Source: Phycisphaerae bacterium
GTDB lineage: Bacteria; Planctomycetota; Phycisphaerae; Phycisphaerales; UBA1924
Length of the DNA: 64,000 bases
Assembly: GCA_030432905.1 (NCBI GenBank)
Contig: JAUILU010000003.1
Span: 62,001 to 126,000, forward strand
Reading direction: 5' to 3'
The position numbers and the translations under genes were made by a program. The notes beneath the pieces are model-generated. The model ran no database searches. It was not told the origin of the DNA and saw nothing but the letters and a program-made list of their open reading frames with translations. Below are positions 43,350 to 52,287 of this stretch, piece by piece; position 1 is the stretch's first letter, and each line of letters starts with the position of its first letter.

Positions 43350-44792
43350 TTAGCCGCGGCTGACTGTCTTGTTGCCGCCCTTGGCCCAAGCGTCGAACCC
43401 GCCAACCAGATTGATCGGCTTGTAACCCTGCCTCAGCAGGTACGACGTCGCGAGCACCGACCGCACACCCGACTTGCAGTGCACAACAACCTCACGGTCC
43501 TGCGGAATCTCCTCGATCAGCGAGGGCAGCCTGGTGTGCGCCGCATTGAACGAGCCTTCGATGGCAGCCTCCGCGTGCTCGGTCGCCTTGCGGACGTCGA
43601 GCACGAACGGCTCGCCCTGCCCCTGACGGTTGAGCAACTCCTCGGGCGTGATGTCCGTAACCGTCGAAAGCGTGCCGCCCGAAGATGCGTAAGCGCCAAG
43701 GTCTTCGGGCGTGATGAAGTGCCGGACATTATCGAGCCCGATACGGACACATTCACGGACGGCTTGTTCGACGTTCTTCTCCGCCACCACGAGCACAATC
43801 TCGTCAGTTGGGCTGGCGTACGAACCGGCAGCGGTGTGGAACATCGGCCCGATCGGTGAATGGAGCGACCTTGACAGGTGCCCCTTTTTGAACGCGTCCG
43901 TCGGACGGGTGTCGATCACGAGCGACTCGCCAGATGCAGAACCGATCTGATCCGCACCGAGCTTCGTCGGTTCGGGCAGTTTCCCGAGAACGGGCACGCC
44001 GTCGCGGTTCTGGTGCTTCATCCTCGCGAAGTAGATTGGCGGCTCGGGCTGTCCTTCGAGTATGAAGTCCACAAACTTTGACTCTGTATCTACGAGCCTA
44101 AGCGCCGGGCTGAATCGCTTCTCATACCCCGCCGTCGATTGCGGCACCGCGCCGAGCGCCTTGCCGCAAGCGCTGCCCGCGCCGTGGGCGGGCCACACCT
44201 GAACGTGCTCCGGGACATCGCTCACAAACTTCGACGCCGACAAGTGCAAGAGCTTTGCGGAGTCTTCCTTCACGCCCTCGATTCCAGCCGCGGTTTCAAG
44301 CAGATCCGGCCTGCCGAGATCACCGACGAACACAAAGTCGCCCGTGATCATGCCCATCGGGACGTCCGCGCCTGAGCCTCTGTCCGTGACGAGGTAGCTC
44401 ATGTGCTCCGGTGTGTGGCCCGGCGAGTGGATCGCCTTGAATTCGATGTTGCCGATCGAGAACGTGTCGCCGTCACCGAGCAGGACCGCGTCGTACGACC
44501 CGCCGCCGACCTTGCTGTCGAGCCAGCTTGATGTCCAATCCGGCCCGCCGAGCTTCGAGAGATAGACCCGTGCGCCGACCGTCTCCGCGAGTTCACGCAC
44601 CCCGGACAGGAAATCCGCGTGGATGTGTGTCTCAGCCGCGGCGACGATCCGCAACCCGTTGGCTTTGGCGAGGTCGATGTACCTGTCCACATCGCGTTCG
44701 GGATCGAACACGATCGCCTCGCCCGTTTTCTGGCAGCCGATGATGTACGCTGCCTGAGCGAGCGCGTCGTCGTAGACCATTCTGAAGAACAT
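43350..44792 (-). CDS. Persulfide dioxygenase-rhodanese fusion (CstB/ETHE1-like)
   Basis: The N-terminal ~240 residues are a metallo-beta-lactamase fold of the persulfide dioxygenase type: ETHIHADFLSG (the second-site His is Phe, compatible with the mononuclear iron site of this class), HSPGHTPEHMSYL and TGDFVFVGDLGRPD. Two rhodanese domains follow: one without catalytic Cys (VIDTRPTDAFKKGHLSRSLH) and a C-terminal one with VVHCKSGVRS. It oxidises low-molecular-weight persulfides and passes sulfur on. The ATG at 44792 has GGAGGT six nt upstream; the track start at 44861 is upstream of that site. A TauE exporter gene follows. Confidence 0.9.
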   Translation of the reverse strand: MFFRMVYDDALAQAAYIIGCQKTGEAIVFDPERDVDRYIDLAKANGLRIVAAAETHIHADFLSGVRELAETVGARVYLSKLGGPDWTSSWLDSKVGGGSYDAVLLGDGDTFSIGNIEFKAIHSPGHTPEHMSYLVTDRGSGADVPMGMITGDFVFVGDLGRPDLLETAAGIEGVKEDSAKLLHLSASKFVSDVPEHVQVWPAHGAGSACGKALGAVPQSTAGYEKRFSPALRLVDTESKFVDFILEGQPEPPIYFARMKHQNRDGVPVLGKLPEPTKLGADQIGSASGESLVIDTRPTDAFKKGHLSRSLHSPIGPMFHTAAGSYASPTDEIVLVVAEKNVEQAVRECVRIGLDNVRHFITPEDLGAYASSGGTLSTVTDITPEELLNRQGQGEPFVLDVRKATEHAEAAIEGSFNAAHTRLPSLIEEIPQDREVVVHCKSGVRSVLATSYLLRQGYKPINLVGGFDAWAKGGNKTVSRG

Positions 44793-44949
44793 GACCGACC
44801 TCCGAGCCGCACCGAGAGCCGGTGCTTGACTGTGGTATTGTTGCTCGCTCGGTACACTCACGCGAGTTCAGCCTTCGATCTGCCAGGAACCCATCGCCAT
44901 CAGTCAGAGCAAGTCCAACCCGCCCCGCCCACACTCTGGCTTCAACGCC

Positions 44950-46170
44950 ATGGTCGGCAACCCGCCCTACCTGAGCCAGCTCAGCGCCTCGACCGCGACC
45001 GACCGTGGATTGGCGGCTCTCATTAAGGCCAGAACAGAGGGCGCGACCTCCGCGTACACCGACACCGCAGCCGCATTCTGGATCGACGCGTTCACAATGA
45101 CAGCCCCGGGCGGCCGGGTCGCCTATCTCCTCCCGCAATCGGTCCTTGCCTCGCGCGACGCCGCCGAGATCCGGAATCGGCTCGCCCGCGAAACATCACT
45201 CGAACACCTTTGGGTCAGCACCGACAACAACTTCTCGGATGCTCTTGTCGCGACGTGCGCTTCGGTGGTCCGCAAGGGCCGAGACTTGAACACGCCCGTG
45301 ACCCGCGCTCATTCGCTCGAGTTTCTGAAGCTCCGCGAAGCGCGACAGCCAGCTGCTACCAGCGACTCGGACAACACATGGGGTGCGCTGGCCGCCGATG
45401 CGTTTGGCATCCCGACCGTCGCGTTCTCTGCCGGTGGTGAGATCGGTTTGATCGCCGACGCCACCGCCGACTTCCGCGACGAGTACTACGGCTTGGCCGG
45501 TTTCATCACAGAACACACCGACGGCATGACCGATCAAGAATTCCCGCCCCTGATTACGAGCGGGATGATCGACCCGGCAACCAATCTCTGGGGCAGACGC
45601 AGCTCGCGGATTCTCAAATCATCGTGGACCTCGCCACGCATCGATCGGCAAGCGATGGCCAAAGCCGGCACGCTCACCGATTGGATCGAGAAACGCCGCG
45701 TTCCGAAGCTGCTGGTTGCGACACAGTCACGAGTGATCGAGCTGATCGCCGACGAGCCCGGCACGCTGCTGCCCTGCATGCCCGTGCTCACCGTGACACC
45801 GAAAAACCGGCCGGACATGTGGCGACTCGCCTCGGCACTTGGGTCGCCGGTGGCGTGCATGGTCTCTCTCTCGAAGTACTCGGGCACAGCGCTCACAACC
45901 GACGCGATCAAGCTCGCAGCCAAACAGCTTGTAAGACTGCCGATACCGAAACCCTCACCGGACTGGGACCGCGCCGCCGAGTTGTACCGCGAGGCGTGCT
46001 ATGCCGATTCCGTCGAAACTCGCCTCGGCCTGCTCGTCGAGTCCGCGCACAAAATGAACACGGCCTTCAACATCAAACAGGCAGATCGCGCGAGACTCAT
46101 GGAATGGTGGACACCGCGACTCAGACGAACGCTGACCGGCAAATCGAATCAAACCAGTCCCAGCGACTAA
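44950..46170 (+). CDS. N6-adenine methyltransferase fragment lacking SAM motif I
   Basis: The ORF opens at the catalytic motif IV, MVGNPPYLSQ, of Eco57I/type IIG-like N6-adenine methyltransferases; GGRVAYLLPQSVLAS and later target-recognition-like sequence (WGRRSSRILKSSW, MPVLTVTPKNRPDMW) follow. The SAM-binding motif I, normally about 100 residues before NPPY, is missing. The open frame extends upstream in sense (SNPPRPHSGFNAMVGNPPY) to a stop near 44830 without an ATG, so an upstream non-ATG start is possible but would still not supply motif I. It is probably a 5'-truncated remnant. The end overlaps the convergent helicase gene by 4 bp. Confidence 0.7.
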   Translation: MVGNPPYLSQLSASTATDRGLAALIKARTEGATSAYTDTAAAFWIDAFTMTAPGGRVAYLLPQSVLASRDAAEIRNRLARETSLEHLWVSTDNNFSDALVATCASVVRKGRDLNTPVTRAHSLEFLKLREARQPAATSDSDNTWGALAADAFGIPTVAFSAGGEIGLIADATADFRDEYYGLAGFITEHTDGMTDQEFPPLITSGMIDPATNLWGRRSSRILKSSWTSPRIDRQAMAKAGTLTDWIEKRRVPKLLVATQSRVIELIADEPGTLLPCMPVLTVTPKNRPDMWRLASALGSPVACMVSLSKYSGTALTTDAIKLAAKQLVRLPIPKPSPDWDRAAELYREACYADSVETRLGLLVESAHKMNTAFNIKQADRARLMEWWTPRLRRTLTGKSNQTSPSD

Positions 46171-47657
46171 CGGGGCGACGGCTTCGTGGGCGTCCGCCTG
46201 GCCTTCTTCTTGTGACGAGGCCTGCGGCTCTTGGGCTGAGCACCCGCATTGGCCGAGTCATCCTTCTTGCGCTTGACGGGCGCCTTCTTGGCCATCGGTT
46301 TTTTGGAGCCGGGTTTCTTTGAAGTCGCCTTCTTTGTACCCTGTTTCTTGGTAGTGGTCTTCTTCTTATTTGCGGGCCTGTAGTCTCTGTCCTGCCCATT
46401 GCGTGCGGGCTTGTTCTTGCTGGGCCTGCGCCGCTGGGATGGCTTGGGCTTGCCGGGCGGGCTGCGTTCGATGCGTTCATCGCTGATGTCCGCCGGCACC
46501 GGGAGTTCCTTCAACGGCGAATCGGTCAGCCGCTCGATCGCCTTCAGGTACCCACGCTCGTCGCGGTCGCAGAACGCGATGGCCTGCCCTGCTGCGCCCG
46601 CTCGACCGGTTCTTCCGATCCGGTGGACGTAGGACTCGGGCTCGTTTGGGATGTTGAAGTTGAAGACGTGCGTCACACCATCGACGTCGATGCCTCTGGC
46701 TGCAACATCGGTCGCCACCAGCACGCGGGCGCGCCCGTACTTGAACGCATCGAGCGCCCGTTGGCGGTTGTTCTGTGACTTGTTGCCGTGAATTGCAGCC
46801 GCCGAGACATTGCCCCGGTTGAGAACTTTCGTGAGCTTGTCCGCGCCGTACTTCGTCCGCGTAAACACGAGCGCCCGCTCGACCGACTTGTCTTCGAGCA
46901 GTCTGAGCAGCATCGCCGGCTTCGCGCTGGCGGGGATCATGTAGAGCGACTGCTCGATCAGCGGCGCCGTCGAAGCGACCGGGTTCACGCTGATCTTGAC
47001 CGGGTCGGTCAGCAACGAATCCGCGAGGTTCGAGATGTTCTTGGGCATGGTCGCCGAGAACAGCAGCGTCTGACGTTTCTCGGGGATCTCGCTTGCGATT
47101 CGGCGGATCGGGTGGATAAAGCCCATGTCGAGCATCCGGTCGGCCTCATCGAGCACGAACATCTCGATCGCGTTCAGGTTGATGTGGCCCTGCTCCATCA
47201 GGTCGATCAGTCGGCCCGGCGTCGCGACGAGAATGTCCACGCCCGACTTGAGGTGCCTGACCTGCTTGGACTGGCTGACGCCGCCGAAGACGGTCGTGTA
47301 ACGAAGGCCTGTGTTCTGGCCGTAGGTGCCGAAGCTGTCGGCGATCTGTGTCGCAAGTTCGCGCGTCGGTGAGAGGATCAGCGCTCGCGGGAGGACCGGG
47401 CCTCGCCGTTTTTTGTCGGGCTTGCTGACGAACAGCCTGTGAAGCAGCGGCAGCGCGAACGCCGCCGTTTTCCCGGTGCCTGTCTGCGCGCAGCCGAGCA
47501 CGTCCTCGCCGGCCATGATCGGCGGGATCGCCTGCGCTTGGATGGGTGTTGGTGTTTCGTAGCCCTCGCGCTGGATCGCCTTGAAGATCGGGTTCGCGAG
47601 ATCGAGTGAACTAAAGTTCTGCAACGCAGAATTCTCCAAAATCCAGTCGGCAACCAC
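46167..47657 (-). CDS. DEAD-box RNA helicase (RhlE-like) with long basic tail
   Basis: All core motifs are present: Q-motif ETPTPIQAQAIPPIM, Walker A CAQTGTGKTAAF, PTRELA, TPGRLIDLM, VLDEADRML, LFSATMP, ATDVAARGIDVDGVTHV and HRIGRTGRAG. After the helicase core (~residue 385) comes a ~110-residue Lys/Pro-rich tail (KKKTTTKKQGTKKATSKKPG) likely to bind RNA. Such enzymes remodel RNA in ribosome assembly and mRNA decay. It stands alone, convergent with the methyltransferase fragment. Confidence 0.93.
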   Translation of the reverse strand: MVADWILENSALQNFSSLDLANPIFKAIQREGYETPTPIQAQAIPPIMAGEDVLGCAQTGTGKTAAFALPLLHRLFVSKPDKKRRGPVLPRALILSPTRELATQIADSFGTYGQNTGLRYTTVFGGVSQSKQVRHLKSGVDILVATPGRLIDLMEQGHINLNAIEMFVLDEADRMLDMGFIHPIRRIASEIPEKRQTLLFSATMPKNISNLADSLLTDPVKISVNPVASTAPLIEQSLYMIPASAKPAMLLRLLEDKSVERALVFTRTKYGADKLTKVLNRGNVSAAAIHGNKSQNNRQRALDAFKYGRARVLVATDVAARGIDVDGVTHVFNFNIPNEPESYVHRIGRTGRAGAAGQAIAFCDRDERGYLKAIERLTDSPLKELPVPADISDERIERSPPGKPKPSQRRRPSKNKPARNGQDRDYRPANKKKTTTKKQGTKKATSKKPGSKKPMAKKAPVKRKKDDSANAGAQPKSRRPRHKKKARRTPTKPSPR

Positions 47658-47897
47658 CGCTGGAAGGTCTGTGGACAGGCTTGCACCAATATGTGAATTG
47701 GGAAAAGCGTGGCCGCTGGGCTGAGCAATCCTCGGAGTACGCCCGGGATGCCGCCAGCAGTTTCTCGGTTCAGCGCACCCGACTCAACGTTCGTGTGCAC
47801 CCGAGGCCACCGGCTAGTACGAGAAGTGTAGGCACAGATTCACCCTGGCCCGCGCTTCGGTTTCAATATTGCCTTGCCGTCCGAGAACAGACCCCGC

Positions 47898-49835
47898 TTA
47901 CGCCGTAACCGCCTCGCCAGCCGAGGCCGTGACGAGTTCGCTGCTCAGGCTCTCAATCGCGTGAACGAGCACCGCTAACGAGCTGTCAAACTCAGCAAGT
48001 TCGAGCCTTTCCTCGGGTGTGTGATCCAGCGAGCTATCGCCCGGCCCGTAGGCCGCGATCGGGCATCCCCAGATCGGAGCTACGACATTCAGGTCCGCGG
48101 TCCCGGTCTTGAGCTTGGGCCGGGGCGTGCCGCCGATTGATCTGATGCCGGAGGTGATCGCTCGCACGACCGGGTCGTTCCGATCGGTCTGGTGCGCAAC
48201 CTCGGCGCCCCTGCACGTCATGCTCGCGCCACGGGGCAGCATCGCTTCGAGTTCCTTTTGCAGTTCGGCCGGCTGAACCCCGACCGGCAGCCGGAACCCG
48301 GCCTCGACCGTCGCGTTCTGGGTCAGGCCGTCCGATCCGCTCCGCATCGAGAGCACGCTCGCCTGGATCTGGTCGAAGACCTTTGCCTGATCGCTGTTGA
48401 ACGACCCGACGAACGTCCGCACGTCGTCCCACCACCGCGCTGCCTCGTCGCACGCGGAGAGTTGCTCGCCGGCGGAGTGCGAGCTGTCGCACGAGAACTC
48501 AGCGTTGACGAGAAGTCGCCCCTTGTAACCGAGCGTCACCCCGTCCCAGCCGCTGGGCTCCCCGATGATGCACGCGTCAGGCGTGTACCGCCGAGCCAGG
48601 TGGTTCGCACCGATCGACTCTGCCGACTCCTCTCCGACCGCGGCAGCCACGCTTACTCCAACTCTCTCGGGCAGCCTCGCCCTAGACGCCGCGACCAGCA
48701 TCGCAGCCAGCGGCCCCTTCGCGTCCACGGCCCCCCTGCCGTGCAGCACGCCGTCCTCGATGCGCACGGGTATCTCGCCGGGCACCGTGTCTATGTGCCC
48801 GAGCAGCATGAGGTGCGCCGAGCTTGTTCCCGCCGGCGCGCCCCGGTGCGCAACTGCATTGCCGACTTCGTCGATCTCGCACACAAAGCCGAGACGTTCC
48901 GCGTGCGCCGAGAACACACGCGACGCGTTCCGCTCAGTCCCGGTCACGCTTGGCACCGCGACCAGATCAACGAACACTTGCGCATCCTCAGAAACCGAAT
49001 CGGCCCCCGGCACCGGGGCACCTCCCGTGTGGAAGGCTGTGCCCCGGCCCGAGAGCGCGTTTGCGATCGGCGCCTTCCCCTGCGCCGAACCGATGACCAC
49101 CCGGCGCACACCACCGGCGATCGCTTCTTCCGCTGCAAGAACCTTGTTCTTCATCCGCCCCTTTGCCGCCTCACGCACAACCGAGAGCGACTGGGCATCC
49201 ACATCTTCAACCAACGAATCCGGGTCAGTATGGTCGCGCAGCACGCCGGGCACATTCGAGAGCAGAAGCAGATCGTCCGCACCGATCGCAGTCGCCGTCG
49301 CAGCAGCGGCCCGGTCCGCATCGACGTTGATCGCCACGCCTTCGGGAGTCACCGCGGGAGGTGTCAATACCGGGACCTTGCCCATTTCAAGCAGCGACTC
49401 GATAAACCCGCCATCAACCTGTTCAACACGACCCGAAAGATCGTCGCGGATGATCACCGTCGCATCGCCCTCGACAGCGCGGATCGCACTCTTGCGTCTG
49501 CCCTGCCAGATGCCCGCGTCGATGCCGCTCAAACCGATCGCATCAACACCGAGCGAGCGCAGCTGTGACACGACCTCTTTGTTGATCTTGCCGCAGTACA
49601 CCATCGAGAAAATGTCGAGGGTTTTGCGGTCGGTCCGCCTCGATTCATGCCCGCTCGGGCTGACGATCGTGCGTGGCGCATGCCCGAGCTGCTTCGAGAG
49701 TTCATTGGTCTCGTGCGACCCGCCGTGCACGACGACCACACGCTCGCCCCGACCGACGAGCTCGGCGACCTCGCCCATGAGCGCCGCCGCGTCGATCCCC
49801 TCACCACCGCCGATCTTGATCACAACCGTTGACAC
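47898..49835 (-). CDS. Fused LysW-linked kinase and LysW-lysine/ornithine hydrolase (LysZ-LysK type)
   Basis: Residues 1-~275 are an amino-acid kinase of the LysZ/ArgB type (VVIKIGGGEGIDAAALMGEV, VVHGGSHETNEL, DDLLLLSNVPGV); residues ~285-645 are an M20-family hydrolase of the LysK/ArgE type (LLGHIDTVPGEIP, HGRGAVDAKGPLAAM, AVGEESAESIGANH). The kinase phosphorylates the LysW-bound intermediate and the hydrolase releases the finished lysine or ornithine, so the fusion joins an early and the last step of the carrier-protein pathway. In most organisms these are separate genes. It follows lysY with 20 bp between and ends the operon. Whether the product is lysine, ornithine or both cannot be told. 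Confidence 0.88.
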   Translation of the reverse strand: MSTVVIKIGGGEGIDAAALMGEVAELVGRGERVVVVHGGSHETNELSKQLGHAPRTIVSPSGHESRRTDRKTLDIFSMVYCGKINKEVVSQLRSLGVDAIGLSGIDAGIWQGRRKSAIRAVEGDATVIIRDDLSGRVEQVDGGFIESLLEMGKVPVLTPPAVTPEGVAINVDADRAAAATATAIGADDLLLLSNVPGVLRDHTDPDSLVEDVDAQSLSVVREAAKGRMKNKVLAAEEAIAGGVRRVVIGSAQGKAPIANALSGRGTAFHTGGAPVPGADSVSEDAQVFVDLVAVPSVTGTERNASRVFSAHAERLGFVCEIDEVGNAVAHRGAPAGTSSAHLMLLGHIDTVPGEIPVRIEDGVLHGRGAVDAKGPLAAMLVAASRARLPERVGVSVAAAVGEESAESIGANHLARRYTPDACIIGEPSGWDGVTLGYKGRLLVNAEFSCDSSHSAGEQLSACDEAARWWDDVRTFVGSFNSDQAKVFDQIQASVLSMRSGSDGLTQNATVEAGFRLPVGVQPAELQKELEAMLPRGASMTCRGAEVAHQTDRNDPVVRAITSGIRSIGGTPRPKLKTGTADLNVVAPIWGCPIAAYGPGDSSLDHTPEERLELAEFDSSLAVLVHAIESLSSELVTASAGEAVTA

Positions 49836-49855
49836 GACTCAGTCTCCACTCTCAA

Positions 49856-50884
49856 TCACGCCGGGTGCAGCCCGGGGAATTCCAAACCTGCCCGCTCATC
49901 GAAGCCGCACGCGATGTTCATCGCCTGCACCGCAGAACCCGCGGCTCCCTTGACCAAGTTGTCGATCGCGCACAACGCGATCACGCGCCCAGACCCCTCA
50001 TCAACCGCGAACCCGACGTCTGCGTGGTTCGACCCGACCAGCACACGCGGGTCGGGGAGTCTGTTCGCGCCGTTCCGCTCGGCAACAATCCGCACAAACG
50101 GCTCGTCCGCGTACGCCTCTCGGTACAGCTTCCACAAGTCCCGCGTCGTCAAACGCTCGGTCGGCTCGACGTGAGCCGTGCAGAGCACGCCCCGCACCAT
50201 GTCGATCGCGCTGACGGTCGCGTCGATGTCGATCTCGCCCAGCGACTGACGGACCTCGGCAAGGTGCCTGTGCCCGAAGGGGCTGTAGGTCCGAACTGAA
50301 CGCGCACGGACCGGGTGATGCGACCCGGCGCTCGGCTCGGCGCCCGCTTCGGACGACCCGACCTTCACGTCGGCGATGACGCGCCGGATTAAGCCGTTTC
50401 GTGCCAATGGATACAGCGCGAGCGTCATCGCCGTCGCGTTGCAGCCGACGCCCGAGATCAGCGTCGCGTCTGCGAGTTTCTCGCGGAACAGCTCGGGCAA
50501 GCCGTAGACCACATCATCCAGCGCGCTCGGGGCGGCATGGTCACCGCCGTACCACTGCTTGTACACCTCGGCGTCACGCAACCGGAAATCGGCAGAAAGA
50601 TCAACAACCCGCTTGCCGATTGAACGCCAGCGTTCGATGTCACCCGCTGCCTTGCCGTGAGGCATGCACATGAACACCACATCGCACGGCTCAACATCCG
50701 CGGGATCACAGAACAACAGATCCAGATGACCTCGCAGATTCGGGTGAACACGGTGGATCGGCTTGCCCGAGTTGGCCCTCGACGAGACCTGTGCGATCCG
50801 TACGCCCGGGTGAATCGAGAGGATGCGCAGCAGCTCGCCGCCCGTGTAGCCGCTGGCGCCGATGATGGAAGCGGTCATCGTCAC
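49856..50884 (-). CDS. lysY: LysW-linked phosphate-semialdehyde reductase (LysY/ArgC type)
   Basis: This 342-aa NADPH-dependent reductase has the Rossmann motif IIGASGYTGGELLRILSIHP, catalytic Cys in ISGVGCNATAMTLALYPLA, and VKVGSSEAGAEPSAGSHHPV, which favours the LysY subgroup using carrier-bound substrates. It reduces the acyl phosphate made by the kinase half of the next gene. Its ATG overlaps the lysX stop by 4 nt. Context with lysW makes the LysY assignment stronger than plain argC. Confidence 0.9.
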   Translation of the reverse strand: MTMTASIIGASGYTGGELLRILSIHPGVRIAQVSSRANSGKPIHRVHPNLRGHLDLLFCDPADVEPCDVVFMCMPHGKAAGDIERWRSIGKRVVDLSADFRLRDAEVYKQWYGGDHAAPSALDDVVYGLPELFREKLADATLISGVGCNATAMTLALYPLARNGLIRRVIADVKVGSSEAGAEPSAGSHHPVRARSVRTYSPFGHRHLAEVRQSLGEIDIDATVSAIDMVRGVLCTAHVEPTERLTTRDLWKLYREAYADEPFVRIVAERNGANRLPDPRVLVGSNHADVGFAVDEGSGRVIALCAIDNLVKGAAGSAVQAMNIACGFDERAGLEFPGLHPA

Positions 50885-51738
50885 GCCAGTTCTCCCGCGC
50901 CGACTCGTGCTACGTGCTCGGCGACGAGCATCGGGATGTTCACGCCGGTCACCGCGATGCTGTTTCTAAATTCCATCGAGTGGTTGATCTCATTGACGAG
51001 CAGACCCCGCTTCGGGCATTCGAGCAGATCGATCGCGACCGCATCGCCGCAGACGACCTCCGCCGCCGAGGCCGCGATCTCGCGGAGCTCGTGCGTCAGT
51101 TCGATGCCCTCGGTCGTGGCGCCCCTGGCGGTGTTTGTGACCCAGTGCCCGCTGTACCGGGCGATCGCCGCGATTGGCGCACCGCCGACCACGAACACCC
51201 GCAGGTCACGCCCGGGCTTGTCGATGTGCTCCTGCGCGTACACGACCGAGTGCTGGGGCGAACCAAGCGTGCCGCGATGTTCGAGCACAGCCTCAGCAGC
51301 GTCTCGGTCATTCACCCTCGCAACGAGCCTGCCCCATGACCCGACTGTTGGCTTGAGCACCACCGGGTAGCCGATCTGCTCGATCGCTTCTAAGCCGGAC
51401 TCCGGGGTCGTTGCCACCCGAAACCTGGGCACCGCGACACCGGCACCGGCCAGAGCGACCGAAGTAGCCAGCTTGTCTGAGCAGAGTTCGAGCGTCGAGA
51501 GTGGGTTGACGCACCGGATCCCCGCCGATTCGAGCACCCGCGTGGCGACGAGCGAGTTGGTCAGACTCACCGCCCGATCGACGACGATGTCGAACCCGTG
51601 CCAGAAATCTAGATCCTCAGGATCGAAGACCTGCTGACGAAGATCGACCGCCTCGACCTCGATCCCGAGTTTTTCAAACTCGTCGAGCAGGAGCCGTTCT
51701 TCGGTCCGCAGCCTTGTGTATGTCATCGCGATACGCAT
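50881..51738 (-). CDS. lysX: LysW ligase (LysX/ArgX, RimK-type ATP-grasp)
   Basis: This 285-aa ATP-grasp enzyme attaches alpha-aminoadipate or glutamate to the C-terminal Glu of LysW. Family motifs: MTYTRLRTEERLLLDEFEKL, VLKPTVGSWGRLVARVNDRD, SGHWVTNTARGATTEG and LVNEINHSMEFRNSIAVTGV. The substrate-selective residues that separate LysX from ArgX cannot be judged by eye. It lies 30 bp after lysW and overlaps lysY. Confidence 0.92.
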   Translation of the reverse strand: MRIAMTYTRLRTEERLLLDEFEKLGIEVEAVDLRQQVFDPEDLDFWHGFDIVVDRAVSLTNSLVATRVLESAGIRCVNPLSTLELCSDKLATSVALAGAGVAVPRFRVATTPESGLEAIEQIGYPVVLKPTVGSWGRLVARVNDRDAAEAVLEHRGTLGSPQHSVVYAQEHIDKPGRDLRVFVVGGAPIAAIARYSGHWVTNTARGATTEGIELTHELREIAASAAEVVCGDAVAIDLLECPKRGLLVNEINHSMEFRNSIAVTGVNIPMLVAEHVARVGAGELA

Positions 51739-51768
51739 GTGATTTCCCTCTCAGCTTGGTGCCCGGAC

Positions 51769-51951
51769 TTACTCGCCCCAGTCTTCTTCGACTTCTGGCG
51801 CGATCTCCAGCGTGAGCGGATTGAGGTTGGTGACCTCGAGCTCGACGCCGCAATCGCCGCAGCGGGCGACCTGCCCGTTGAGCGGTGAGCGGTCGAAGGT
51901 GATCTGCGAATCGCACTCTGGGCAGGCAGCGGTTTCGGTCGTGGTTTGCAT
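51769..51951 (-). CDS. lysW: Amino-group carrier protein LysW
   Basis: This 60-aa acidic zinc protein has CPECDSQITF and RCGDCGVELE as the zinc-binding pairs and the diagnostic C-terminal EDWGE whose last Glu carries the growing substrate. A perfect AAGGAG lies 7 nt before the ATG. It is the first gene of the operon, 30 nt after an intrinsic terminator. Confidence 0.96.
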   Translation of the reverse strand: MQTTTETAACPECDSQITFDRSPLNGQVARCGDCGVELEVTNLNPLTLEIAPEVEEDWGE

Positions 51952-51980
51952 GTCAATCTCCTTGAAACTTGGTCAATACA

Positions 51981-52009
51981 AAGAAAAACCCCCGGATTCG
52001 TCCGGGGGT
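51981..52009 (-). terminator. Strong intrinsic terminator in the lysW leader
   Basis: Read on the minus strand: ACCCCCGGA-CGAA-TCCGGGGGT followed by TTTTCTT. The stem is a perfect 9 bp. It lies 30 nt upstream of the lysW ATG, so it either ends a separate short transcript (the 32-codon ORF) or acts as an attenuator for the operon. Confidence 0.85.
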
Positions 52010-52044
52010 GGTCGTCAGCTTTCAGTATCTAGATTCGGGGAGTA

Positions 52045-52143
52045 CTAGTCGCCCGCTCCGACACAAGCCGAAATCACAGCCCGGACGCTCATGGCGCCTT
52101 TGGCTTTCGATTTACCGGCTTGTTTCATCTGAACGTGCTTCAT
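52045..52143 (-). CDS. Lys-rich 32-aa ORF upstream of the lysW terminator (possible leader peptide)
   Basis: This ORF is too short for the track and was found by reading the minus strand: MKHVQMKQAGKSKAKGAMSV and on to CVGAGD, stop TAG. Five of the first 15 codons are Lys. It sits 35 nt upstream of an intrinsic terminator that precedes the LysW operon, the arrangement expected of a leader-peptide attenuator sensing lysine. The ATG has no strong ribosome site, and the Lys codons lie 80-130 nt before the terminator. A small independent gene is the alternative. Confidence 0.4.
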   Translation of the reverse strand: MKHVQMKQAGKSKAKGAMSVRAVISACVGAGD

Positions 52144-52287
52144 GTCGTGTGGCAGTGTACCTGCGACTAACCTTCGGTCAAGCCGCCCTGATCACTTGAG
52201 CAGCGATCTGAACATCTGATTTCATCGAACCTGGCCCCGCCGGCGTGCCGATATGGGTTTACACGATCTGCACACGGAGAATGCCCC

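Noticed and set aside
48192-49953. Long plus-strand ORFs (458 and 462 aa) opposite the LysZ-LysK gene
   Set aside because: They are antisense frames of a GC-rich coding gene, have skewed Arg/Ser/Pro composition and no domain pattern.
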